Source of the DNA: Anoplolepis gracilipes | Taxonomy: Eukaryota; Arthropoda; Insecta; Hymenoptera; Formicidae | Assembly (NCBI RefSeq): GCF_047496725.1 | Contig: NC_132981.1 | Coordinates: forward strand, 7,096,001-7,160,000 | DNA length: 64,000 nt | Reading direction: 5' to 3' | Shown here: positions 1 to 12,410 of the stretch, piece by piece | Layout: the number at the start of each line of letters is the position of its first letter | How positions within the stretch are numbered: position 1 is the stretch's first letter | Program-made: the position numbers and the translations under genes | The notes under the pieces: model-generated | What the model was told of the DNA's origin: nothing | What the model saw: the letters and a program-made list of their open reading frames with translations, nothing else | Database searches by the model: none

Positions 1-3000
1 GTTGAGGGTGAAACAGAAAAGCTCTCGTGCCATTAATTAATCATTTTATGTTCCTGTTTTAGACAGAAAGCGTATATCTTAATAAATAAATGAACCTTTT
101 TTCGGGATCTTTGTGCGTATTTATGGCGATGTTTAACTTTTAATTGTTCTACTATAATTATCGTCAACAATCTCATTTTCAGATTATCACTTTTTTTGGC
201 AGATATGATTTTGATGAAGGGACTTTTTGCTTTCTTACAAGTGCTCGGGTTTATGAATAAAATTAAGATCGAAGAATAGGTTTCATCAATTGTATATTAA
301 TCACATTATTCATATTATTGAATTTGTTGAGTTTTTCGAGTTAATCGACTTTTTGAAAATATTATTCTATTTTTCTTATGTTTGAAAATGACATATTATT
401 AATGATGTATTTTCTCTCGTTATATCCAATATAATTTATTTGCAATTATTGAAAGCAATGAGATATATACATATATATGAGTAAAAAAGAATTATATATT
501 TAAAAATATGATGAAAAGCTCGTGTATATTGTGACGAATAATTAATTTATAAATTCATATTTCTCTGATTATCATTACATGATTTTATCGTGATTTCTAT
601 TTTGCAATAGTAACATATTATCATCAAAAAAGTTTATTTTCTCTGTGATAACAATATCTAATTGTTCTACTCATTGGCTTTTGCGTTAAGAACCAAGGGA
701 CTTTTCGTGTCGAATCGTGTGAACAAACGATAAACGTAAATGTTGGTCGCCTCGAAAGGTCTCGCGAATGGGCGATATATGACTTCCTATCGACTTGACT
801 TTGCCAAGAGTCAGCGTCATCTCCAGGCTCACGAACCTGTTTATGATTCCTCAAGAGGGGAACCACCAGCAAGATCTCATGGGCGGTCGTTTCGAATGCC
901 TCTTGGTGAACAATGTGCCAGGGTGTGCATACAATTAACCGGCGCGTTGTTGTCGACTTTGCACGTCTTGTGTAATTGCATCGTGTTTTGCTACGTTGTA
1001 TGGGCCTCCTCGACGTTCTTTTTCACGGTATATGTGGCCCAAACGTGCCTGAGCATACGATCTGCTTGCTAGCAGAATCGCGAATGACCACCATATTCAC
1101 ATCTCACGACGGCCGGCAAATGCGCATGGATAAGAATTCTACGCTTAATTGTAGAATTGCATTTCCTCTTTCAAATGATAAGGTCATGATCTTTAATAAA
1201 TAATCTTGTATATCGCGTATAATTCATTAGTTATATTATTACTACTGTGTCAGTGCGTGATATAATATTATAACACGTGTAAAATAAAATTTTGTTTTAT
1301 GCGCACATTTGACAGATTTTAGTCAAATCAAATAGAAAAGTGTATTATTTCAAAATTTGACCGAACGACATTGCATATTTTTTCGTAACTTTAAAAAAGA
1401 CGATATGCACATATTTAGAGAGAGTCGCCATTATTTTAATCATCTTAATTATTCTAATTCTATTTACATGAAATATGTAAAAAATTAAATTCTATGCTGT
1501 GCTATAGTTAAGCAAATCTTTTATTTATCCTTTATTATACAGTTTGTCGATTCAAACATCCTCCGAGAAACCATCGCATTAGTATGCCTTAAAAACATTT
1601 ATTAATAATAAATCTATTATGAACCGGAGATAGCAAATTATTTTGATGATACGGAGGAAATCTTTTCGGGTATTAATTTCGTTCCATATAATTTCATAAG
1701 TGGTTGGCGCCAGTGGATCAAAGCTTCTCGAATGACCGGTCGGCGTTCTTTTTCAGAAAATCAGCGGGTTAAAAATCAGACACAATCTCATGTATCTCGT
1801 AGATCTCGAGAGAAGCAACCGCAACTGGCGAGCCGTGAAATCGCAATTTGCTCGCAGATTATGTTCGCAGATTGCCGAAGTTTGAGAAGCGTGAAACCGA
1901 GAGGGTGGAGCGTGACGTCACTTGATGCCGCTACTTAAACAGAACGAGCGTTTCACGCCATTATACTTGTGTTGAAAACGTTGTAAGTCATGATATTTAA
2001 GAATAGATTTAATTAAAGAAATATTGTGCGAACAAATATACAGATACGAACAATCATAACAAATCATATAAATTGATAACGTTTTATTAAATAGTGATAT
2101 AGATAATATATTAATTGTGGATGTAGCTTGTCAGTTTTGCACAGATTTCAACTAAATTTGCAGATGTAAAAAAATTTGCCAGGTACTCTATAATATATAT
2201 TTAACACATTAAAATAATTAAGGATACAGAGAAGAAATATAGATACACGACAACCAAAAATATAATAATAATTGTCACAAGAGATAGAGTTACAATTTTC
2301 AATATTATTTTTTTAAGAAAAGTGACAATGATAGATGTTAGTTCTGAATGTGCAAAACGTTCGAATCTAGATAATAATAAGAAAGAAAGAGCTTTAATTC
2401 TTTTTACGAGAGCCGTTTTATACTTTACTGCTCCGACCGCTAATATATTATCGCCGCAACCGTGATGTATTTGACGTGAGTGTCGGGAAAATTAAAGCAA
2501 TCTTTTTCTGCTGTTACCGCTGGTGGTCCAAGATCGCAAGCCGAAAGCAGACCTCGTTCATGGTAATCGGAGATGTTTGGATATAAATATGTGCGCATTA
2601 ATAGAGAGCAGCCCCATAACCACTGCTCTACAAGGAGCACGTTTCAGGTCAGTGGAGGAAAAAAAAGTATCAATTTGCACGGATTTAATCTGTTTCACAC
2701 ATCTGATACACACAATGTTAAAATTTGATTTAAATCAGATAAAATTTTGACTAAATATGTTAATTCTATAAGTTTTTTATAGTTATGTATATCTCGTAAA
2801 TTTTAGATACGTCGACCGCATAACAATAGTTTGATTAATATTTTGCTGATCTACATAATCATTCAATTTTTTTTTAATGTAAGATTAAAGATATTCTTAT
2901 AACTATTGGTTCATGAAATGCGACTCTATGTAATATTACAATAACTATTTGAATATATTACAGAGTTTTTTATTTAGTGACGAATTGTAATGTTAGTTTA

Positions 3001-3062
3001 ATTACAATGTAATCAAGTGATCGTTTATTTTTTTATGAAAGACCTTTATCATTTTTTATGTG

Positions 3063-3175
3063 CAGGTAGAGCGAGTTAAACTGAATTAAAAAGTTTTCCT
3101 TAATTTCTCATTACTTGTTATGCAAATCACGAAACATCAGAGAACTTTCCTACTCGCTTTAACCCGCTCTACGTG
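3063..3175. repeat. short inverted-repeat element
   Basis: The left arm CAGGTAGAGCGAGTTAAA at 3063-3080 is matched by the complement of TTTAACCCGCTCTACGTG at 3158-3175 with two mismatches. About 75 bp of AT-rich sequence separates them. It looks like a small decayed MITE. No target duplication was identified. Confidence 0.4.
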
Positions 3176-5324
3176 GATATGAAAAGTGATGCAATTATTA
3201 TATTACTGGACACTCTGTATATTTAGCCACGTTATCTCATAAAAAATAACTAGAGTAGTTTAAAACTAGCTTCTCTAGAAATATAAAGTTTTTATTATCC
3301 AGCTGCATATAAGAGATAGAAAGTTTTTGTTATATCTAACTGTTATATCAACATCTACTTGAAAAGAATACAAATAATATTTTCTATTTATATGTTGGCT
3401 TGTATCGCGAGAACTTTAGAAATATAAAATAGAGAAAAAAAATAAAATTTTATTATAGAAAGTAAAATCCTATTATAAAATTTTTTCTCTACTTTCTCGA
3501 ATTAAATCGAAATCTAAATATTCTACTTATTGTTAGTTTGACGCATATTTGAATCTTTACAGAGCCTGGTATTATTTTGTAATTTTTAAAATTATTTTTT
3601 TATTTATATGCTATATTTATGTAATAATTAAATAAGAAAAAATATGAAGAAATTATTCATACACAGAAGAGAGAAATTGAAATAAAAAATATCAACAGTC
3701 TCGAAATATGTTTAATTTACAATATAATCAAACGCTCCGTGATTTGTATAATCTATGCAAAGATAGTCTAGAGCAGTTTAGAGTCTCAATCGAACTTTAC
3801 AGACATGCGTGCTTGTCCGAAACAGCTTTCTCCTTTCGGTGGATCTAATGTGACAGGCTCTTTGGAATTCCCGACGGTCGTTTCGCGGATGTTAACAAGG
3901 CATCAACATGAGTCTCGTGCCTGACTGCGGTCGACAAGTGAAACGATCGAGAAGAGTGCGGCAACCAGACCGACCACGAATGGATGAAATAACATCGATA
4001 CCGAAATGCTAGATTCGCGGCATATTCATTCAGTTTTTTTTTCGTATATTTTCTGTGAAGTGTTTTGCCTGTCACTATTTTTAACACGTAACGCGTTTTA
4101 TAATACATCAATCGAAAATATTCGTGTTCATTTTTTTTTAATCATTTAAAGGTTACTTTTTAAGGCGACCACCGGCAAAGTATACTCGAGTTATGAGAAA
4201 CATTTTCGCCGCAAGCGCGCCCAAAGAAATCGAATGAATCACTTCTTTTAGAATTTAATTGGATATAATTATATATCCATGTATAACACGTGATAAATTA
4301 TTCCTGATGAAACACACGTACACACAGCAACTTATATATGCCACACTTGTTTATACATATATAATAAGATACAATTTTCTGCTAATATTATATTATATGA
4401 AATATGAAATATGAAATTTTTCACATTTTTTGTGACAAAAAGCCAAAAATATTTTAAATATAGGGGGGTAAAGATTTATGGTTTACTATTAGAATTGTAA
4501 AACGGAATGCCAATTATTAATGCGTATCCTGCGTTTATTCGAAATAAATGTGTATTTTTGTTTTGAAAGACTTTAAAAATTACCATTTTATTATCTTTTA
4601 GCATTGTAGCTAAATTAAGTTGCTTTTTTATGATACTTCCCAAGGTATAAATGCCTCATGTATTCATCAGGTTCACAACCGATAAATAATAATAAGCTAT
4701 TTTTTATACATTATATTCCGTATTCGTAAAGAAAAATCTTATCATCTAGATATATATATATATTTCAAGATGATAACATTTTCTAAAAAAAGGATATTTG
4801 AAGAAATAACGATGCCCAAAAAAAATTAATGACTGTCTTTTTCTTGATACAGCTTTCCCTTGAAAGTACGTGAATCAACTTAGGCGGAGATAGAACATGA
4901 AGAAGCTACAAAAATAGTAAAAGTTAGAAAATGCTTCCAAATTAATTTTAATTAAAAAAAAAGAAAACAAGAATTCTCTCTAACAAAGAATAAAATCAAA
5001 ATTTAAATTAATTAAAAGAAAATTATCTTTTTTGTTTTATTTTGACTTGTTACGTTTATATGCATTTTTCGTGCTCCTTATATAATTTTTTGCCGTTATC
5101 GTAGAAAATCAGTCGCTCGTGTCGAGAGAAACTTCTAATCAGCGAAGAACCGTGGTTGCACGTACGTTGCATGTACGAGAGAACAGCAGTAAGGGTGTCG
5201 TCGTTCGAAAAATGAGAATGCATTACCCCAACGCCTTCTCTCAGAGTTCTCGGCGAGATCGACGTTGGTGGTTCGGCGGATAGCACTGGCGTCTGGATCT
5301 GGACGCTATTACTAACGTAGAAGC

Positions 5325-5359
<35 letters not shown>
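5325..5359. repeat. (GA)n microsatellite
   Basis: Near-perfect GA dinucleotide run inside a GC-richer island. It generates the Ser-Leu repeats of the chance minus-strand open frames here. Confidence 0.9.
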
Positions 5360-6363
5360 CATACCGGAGGGGGACGGAGAACTCCTCTCCTCGTTCCCAG
5401 CATAGGCATTCCAAAACAAAGAGCCCGCGATGCTGATTCAACGGTGGACAATATGTAAATCAGTTGCTGGCGGTGGTCACGATGTCGCGACCTCGTCGTT
5501 CCGCTTCGGGCTACCTTTTCAAACCTTCGCCATCGCCGCCACCAAAAACCCCGCTACTAGACCGACTACTTCCCATAAAAGATATACATATACATAATAG
5601 TCACCGATGTGAGAAATTTTACAGAGATAATCGAGAAAATCAAATGGAATAGAGAGAATGAGGAATTGTTTATTATACTTTGATGAATAATTTTATGTAA
5701 CATAAATTTTTATTATATTTAAGATTTTAATTATTTAATAAGTTTTTATATGCCAGCATTGAATTTAAAAAAAAAAATTAACTTTATTTAAAATTAAAAT
5801 TGTTCAATGCAAACTATAGTTTTGCAAATATATTTTCTCTTGGAAATAAATAACATACAACAACAAAACTGTTGTTATAATGTAATGTTACATGAAAAAT
5901 CACTTTTTCGTGATGCATTTCACATCGGTGACTTTTAAAAATGACCATGTTCAATCAATCTTGATGCATCAACTGTAAATTCAAACCATCTCGTGCATTC
6001 ATACCAACGATGACGCATACGCCGGTCAGGATGGCTTTGGTTCCCATGCATTTCGCGAGAACGGTTCACGATATAACAGCTCCATGGTCAACTTCTCGGG
6101 CGTCCCTATCTATGGCAATTAGCTGTTAAAAGTGTTCGTGTGTTTCACCAGTTATCGTCGACCCACCCACGTGCCCGAATCGCCCTCCGCGCGTTATCTC
6201 GCGACAAAATGCATCTCGTTGGACCGGAACAGCTGACCGAAAACGGGCTCTGAGTTGTCGCAGTAGGAACATGTCTGCGTACAAGGACGATGCCAATAAC
6301 GCGAAAGAAAGAACGGTGTTTCCATAATGTCGTTCCCTCTTTAGTCGGTCTTTCGGATCTTTC

Positions 6364-6384
6364 TTTTTTTTTTTTTTTTTTTTT
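6364..6384. repeat. poly-T tract
   Basis: A run of 21 T residues. The minus-strand frame reads it as poly-lysine, which argues against that frame being coding. Confidence 0.9.
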
Positions 6385-9300
6385 CTGACAGATATCATGC
6401 TTCTAAGAAGTGATCTCAGGGTTCCCACGAACGGCACCTCTTTTCTTTGAAGCCATCTCACCGCTAACCAGAAGAAATCGCGTCGCACAATCACTAACAC
6501 GAGATGCAGCTCTTAGACACATGCATTTCACAATCAGTGCGAGAGAATACTCATATGAGGTTTACTTTTGACTTATTATCTTTAATATATTCGTGCGCGA
6601 ACAAAATGTTACTTTATTTTTTTCAACAATTAGTGTTTTTTTTCTCGCTCTAATTAAATTCTCATGCAGACAAATTTATCTAGCTTTTAATATTTTTTAT
6701 ATTGTTAGTATCATATACAAAAATTTATTATAATTTATTTTTAATGAAAAATTTTGGGATTATTATATATACATTTATTGTATTGATCGCATATATGACG
6801 AGAGGCATTGTATGTTATAAACATAATGTCATATAATTTACCTGAAAAGGTATTTTATGAACAGAATTATAGAATTATAGAAACACGCGAAAGACGTATA
6901 TCTTGAAAACACGAAGTAGTTTAAAGTAAGATTGCTATTAATATTTATTAAGTTCTGATGAAGGACATGCACGGATTTCGTTGACGCACGAATAGAGAAC
7001 CCCTTATACTAGCCTGTCGGCTAACAAGGCAAAATTAGTCGTGAAATAAATCTAGACTATTTTAGAACGCGTGGTACCCATGACAGGATGGCGAGGAATG
7101 GAACCTATTAGCACGGTACCGCCTCTCAATTAGCAGCAGTTAAAGATGACCGTGTGCCATGTTCATTTTCCTCAGATTGTTCAAATTAACGATTACTATG
7201 AAATTTCACTCTCTAGAGTGACATTTTCATTTTCATTTGTCGTTGAAAAAAAAAAAATTCAATATAATTACTTTACAAAAAGAATATTTTGTATAAACGT
7301 GCCACAAATTATTGTCGATTAAATATTTGTTTTAATAAAAGTTTTAAAACTTTTAATAATATAAAGACAATATAGTTTTTTGTATAATAATTTTATATAA
7401 GCCGCTAATTATATAAATACATGTGAATAAAGTTTATGCTCAAGTGACATTTATCGATATAGTGAACTGCTTTGTAAAGGTGTATCTTGGCAAGATAGCT
7501 CAACTTTAGAAGCCTTTTGTCTCGACATTATTGAAAGTTATTTTAAGGGTCACTAGGAATGTAGCGGGAGGATGCCTTCGGGTATTCGAGAATAGCGATG
7601 AGGACGAAGAAGAATATAGCGAGTCAGATAGCGAGTGATGAAGAAGAATGAAAATAGTGAGTGGCGATTCTCTCTAGCAATCCATACGGGCGTACTGTCC
7701 TAATTACAACGGGGCCTTTTATTTTTTTCCTTTTTTTTCTTAACTGAAAGGGACCGAAATATTTGCCCGCGGCAATGGCGGGAGCTAAACGATTTCGGAC
7801 CGCTCTCAGGACTCATTTAGAGCGAAGTGCAAAAGAATCGTCGTCGATGATTGAACAAACTAGAAGAGACGCCGAAGAATGGTAGAGGGAAAAAGAACAA
7901 AAGAGATGTAAAGCGTATCCCGCGAGGAAAAAAAACGTCGCAGTTTTCCAAACCATTCATAGAGCCGACCGATCTTCTTGGCCTCTTCTCACGATTCATT
8001 CATACCTCGCCCCATGAGATTCGATCGTCGATCTTTACCTGCGCCACCGACAACTGGTGCTTCCTTAATAGACAGTCTGAAAGTCCGGCTCCATGGACAG
8101 TCTGTCTACTGGCAAGTAGGCGCCAAACTTTCAAATTCCATCGGAGGAGATTTACAAATCGCTCTATCAATCAATTACTTGTTAATCATTTAGTTTGATA
8201 AATATTCTTGAAATAAATATTATTAAATATGTTTATTAGTAATTATATTTGTAAAAGAATATAGTAATATAAATTTAAATTTTATTATGTTATTTTAATA
8301 ATTTATATTTACAGAATAGTACTGTAAAATATAAAATGCAAACAAAAACAAGAAACGACACACATGATATTAAATAGTAAAGAATATTTTAAAAACTTTT
8401 TCGAAAATAATTTTGCAGTAAAAATTTTTCCTCGATATCATGTAGTATATTACATATCGAAGGGGTTATCTGTTTTACTTGAAGCAATTATCCCATCTTC
8501 TTATATAGAATTCGAGAATCGTATCGCTCTTCAGCGGTCAAACGCAACGTAGAAAGATGGGCTAACGATCTTAATGGCTAGGCAAAACATTGACACCTTG
8601 GCGGCGCTCAGGAGACCACCTGGACGAGGATACCAAAGAGAAGGCGGGCAGGGATCGTTAAACACAGGGTCAGCACGAGAGAAGTGGAAATCCTTATGAG
8701 AAAGTAAGTTGGGCGAACGATGACAACGAGCTAACAGCGTGTGCAAACACGGCGGCTTGAGACAGAGCCGTACCCGGTCCGATGATCATGTACTTACGCG
8801 TTTCCTCTCAAACACCGACTACGTCGACAGCTCCAGAGACACGGCATCGGACACTGATCATGGGAAAAGATAGATTCCGCTTGTTCAGGTTGGAATGTTC
8901 GAGCAACATGTGCCGATGATCGGAGAATTGTCTCGTTAATATTCAAAAGTAAATAGTGAAATGTGTGCAAAGTACATTTACAATTGTATCTTTGGAGCAA
9001 GCAAGATTTTTGCATAAATATATTAAGTGATCGTTTTTCTTTCTAACACATTCATTTAATAAACTAATCTATTGGTGTTTATTTTTAAATGGGTATATAA
9101 TTTTTAGAGGAAATTGTATTGAGGAGAACGGAAAGAGTGGCATTGAAGAAACAACGATGAAATGTTGAATGGTCTTTGGTTTAATATGATACAATTGAAC
9201 GGGCATTTTGAGCACAAAAAAGCCCACTTCCATATTATATATTCACAATTATAATTCGCAGTTTATTACTATTATTATAAAATATTATCAGATCTGTTTA

Positions 9301-9611
9301 TGTACAATATATGTATGAAGCGACGGCGCTAGTTAATTTAAATTTTATTTATCGTGTATGGCGTATGAGATATATGGAACGTGTATCTTATTCACTAAAA
9401 TTTTAACTTACAATCCTGCACGCGAAATTTTTAAACCATTCAATTTTACAATAAATCAGAATATTTTCAATTGTACATAGTTTATGTGTTCCACACATTT
9501 TTCTACAATTGTTCAAGTTGTAATTAAAAAAGACAGAGAGAGACCGAGTAAAGGCACGTAAAAGATATATTCATAATATTAATCAATGATCCTCTGCGCT
9601 GCTGCGTTATT

Positions 9612-9634
9612 AAAAAAAAAAAAAAAAAAAAAAA
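9612..9634. repeat. poly-A tract
   Basis: A run of 23 A residues. It could be a retroelement tail, but no target duplication or element body is recognisable. Confidence 0.85.
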
Positions 9635-11910
9635 CATTTTTATAAAAATATCTATACAATAAATTTTGTGATTTTAAGTTTATAAAAAAAATAATATTTT
9701 TCTAAAATATGAATTAACCTATCATGATATAAAATATCAGTACTTTATAGTAGAAATCTACTTAAAAAATATTATTTTACAATAATAGTTTAGTTATTTT
9801 AAATTACAAGTAAAATCAGGATACAAATAGTATAATAAATTAAAGTTCAAGTATGCAATATCTTCTCGTTTGTTCTTCTTTTCTCTTTTTTTCGCTCTTT
9901 TTTTCTCTCTGTCTCTTTTTTTCACTGAAACGGAAGCAAAGTGGATTCGATAATGAAAAATTCAATAATGAATAATTAGTCGCCTGAGGGATATTCTAGG
10001 ATGCATATATCACAGACGCGATGGAAATAAAAATACATTTTATACGATGCGTGTGTGCGTACAAATAAACAAACGCATTGTGTCGATGATAACTATGAAT
10101 TTTGTACGCACATATACATGTGATTTATGATAAGCTTACAAGTTTCTATTAATGTGAAAATTAAGTATGATTAAGGGCATATGACAATACAATGCGTTTT
10201 TTCTCTAGGCAATCGCACAGTAACTTTTTCTATTGTGGCCGCTCTTTAGGGAAAGATAGCCACGCAACTACGAGTCGTAAGTACCAGAAAAAAAATTCTC
10301 CTGACATTAATTTTGAAGATTACCGGCGTAGGACATATCAAGATATGACTTCTTTGACTTGAAATTATATAAACGAATAGATAATATAAAACATATGTAT
10401 ATGTATCTCCATAGACATATACATACATGTCAATAATTCTACACATCAAATATTGATCTGTATATAAACTCAAATTATAAACTTAGATTGACGAAAAACT
10501 TTTCCGATGATACGTCCTATTGCTAATAGTCCTCAACAGAGAAGAGCCTCACGTATTATTAAAATAAAAACAAAAAAAATCAATGTCGGTATAAAAAAAA
10601 TCGTGTAAAAGGATACTTTTTAAACAGAATAGTATCAAGTAAAACGTAATACTAGAAGGATCCTATTGTGAGCGAAATAATTGCGATCAAAAGTGCAAAA
10701 TTAACGAGCCTCAGTTCTGATTAGAATATACCCTGCGAAGGTATATCAAAAGAAGGAAGCAGTAGCAGCAGCGCGACACATGACGTAAAATGGCTTTTGT
10801 CGCGTTGATGCGTTTTTCTCCTTTTGCGCTGTGATAGTGTGTGATATCGTGATAATAAAACTTCGTACACACGAGCAAAATACGTACGCACAGGATCTTC
10901 ATTGTGATATATCCTTCTTCCTTTTATACACTAGGCACTTTTAAGCTCAACTAGACACTTTAAATACAATTAATCGGAGTGTGTAAAATCTTTATAAAAA
11001 TAAAATAAATAATCTGAATAAATATAGATATATAGTAATATATATTATAGTTAGTCAATAAATTATTATATATAAGATTATGAGGCACGAATCGCTCGCG
11101 AAGAAATCTTTCTAATGTTGTAAAATTATTGTCGCGTGCACAGTGTAATTAATACACGCAATTTTTCTCTATTCGTTGATCACAAGAGATCGAAAATACT
11201 GTATTTAAATATAAACTTACAGCATAAATGAATTTTTTTCTACTAAACTATTTTTTTTCTCAGCTCATTGTGCTTGTTACTTTGAGTTTAAAGAAATAGA
11301 AACTCGAAATATTAGATAAGTGTGTCTCCATATCTCCAAAGTAACATGAATTCAATACACAAAACATGATGTAAATACTAAATAAATCGACTTGAGATTA
11401 TTTTATAATGCTTTTCGTGATAGTTCTTGGTTTTCTCGAGTGCTTTAATCTTGTGTATATAACAGCAGGCGATTTTTGCAATATTATTCGTATAGAGAGG
11501 TATTATAAAGAGTCTCAAGTCTTTAAGTATTTAAAAACTAAAATTAAATTAAACCGTGTTTATCGAGCATAATAGATATCACGTTCTTGGAATATTAGAT
11601 AATCGTGATATGTAGTTGTGTCTCGAGAATGATTTGTCTTAAACGTTGGACGAGTCGAATCGTTAGACTTATCATACCTATACTTTCTTTCTCGAGCATA
11701 AAATCAAATACATGAACGCGTTGAGGTACATCTTTGCACAAAACGATATCATGTATGATTATGTGAGTGTGCGTAAATGTGATGGTGAACTATGATGACG
11801 AAAGTCAATGACGCGATTTCCATGATTTTTTTTATGCTATTCTATCTAATGCATCACATTGTATCATACCATTAGAGAGAAGATGGCTAGTAAACATATT
11901 GAAAGTATGT

Positions 11911-11916
11911 TTTAAT
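11911..11916 (-). promoter_or_regulatory. candidate polyadenylation signal of the cytokine-like gene
   Basis: The plus-strand TTTAAT reads ATTAAA, the common variant poly-A signal, on the minus strand about 260 bases past the stop codon at 12174. No canonical AATAAA was seen closer on that strand. In DNA this AT-rich such hexamers arise by chance, so this is only a candidate. Confidence 0.2.
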
Positions 11917-12173
11917 GGTTTGATTCAATGCTTATTATTATTAATTCTAACGATTCGAAAATAATTTTTTGCTGCGAAGAATCATTTCATTAAATCGTTG
12001 TTACTCGATATTATTCAATATATCGAATAAATTCTTTCTCTTTCTGTGTCTACCACCATCTTCCTCTCTATCACCTTAGAATAGTAGAGCAGCTAGTTGC
12101 ACCGATTTCCCAAGATAGATGTAGGATCGTCAACGAATAACCCTTTTCTGACTTCCGCCTCGTCACTTCAGAA

Positions 12174-12410
12174 TTATGTAGATGCGTTTACTTTTTCCGA
12201 AAAGCGTTTATGTAGGTGTGCGAACACTTGGTGCACATACTCGAGGCCATTCATATAGTCACGAAAGCATAACCAGTCCCGCAAGTTACGGAACGTCGCG
12301 TTATGCCTCATCTCTTTTCCCCGATACATCAAAGGCATGACGCTTCGATTGACATTTGACCGTGGTGTTATTCCGCGTTCCATCATAGCACCTTGTAACT
12401 CACAGAGAAG
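12174..12410 (-). CDS. cytokine-like gene, coding exon 5 (end of helix C, C-D loop, helix D, stop)
   Basis: The acceptor CTTTTTACAG precedes 12410; the frame runs 78 codons to TAA at 12176-12174. It begins LLCELQGAMMERG, finishing helix C, then a basic loop with sequons N245 and N261, then a long last helix from FRNLRDWLCF to about HLHKRF, and a short tail with sequon N299. A final exon carrying the last helix is typical of class I cytokine genes. Confidence 0.85.
   Translation of the reverse strand, partial: LLCELQGAMMERGITPRSNVNRSVMPLMYRGKEMRHNATFRNLRDWLCFRDYMNGLEYVHQVFAHLHKRFSEKVNAST

Larger units (their letters stand above)
1..12173. other. AT-rich DNA, no supported gene
   Basis: No open frame here has convincing splice sites, domain content or codon bias. 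Visible features are poly-A/T tracts, a GA microsatellite near 5325, a short inverted repeat at 3063-3175 and GC-richer islands around 5060-5460, 6000-6520, 7540-8190 and 8530-8900. Open frames across the islands run on both strands and through simple repeats, so I read them as chance. The right end would hold the 3' UTR of the minus-strand gene that ends at 12174. Confidence 0.6.

Noticed and set aside
5056..5451. 131-codon minus-strand frame
   Set aside because: It crosses a GA microsatellite translated as Ser-Leu repeats; no recognisable protein.
6126..6500. 124-codon minus-strand frame with poly-lysine
   Set aside because: Runs through a 21-base T tract; no protein features.
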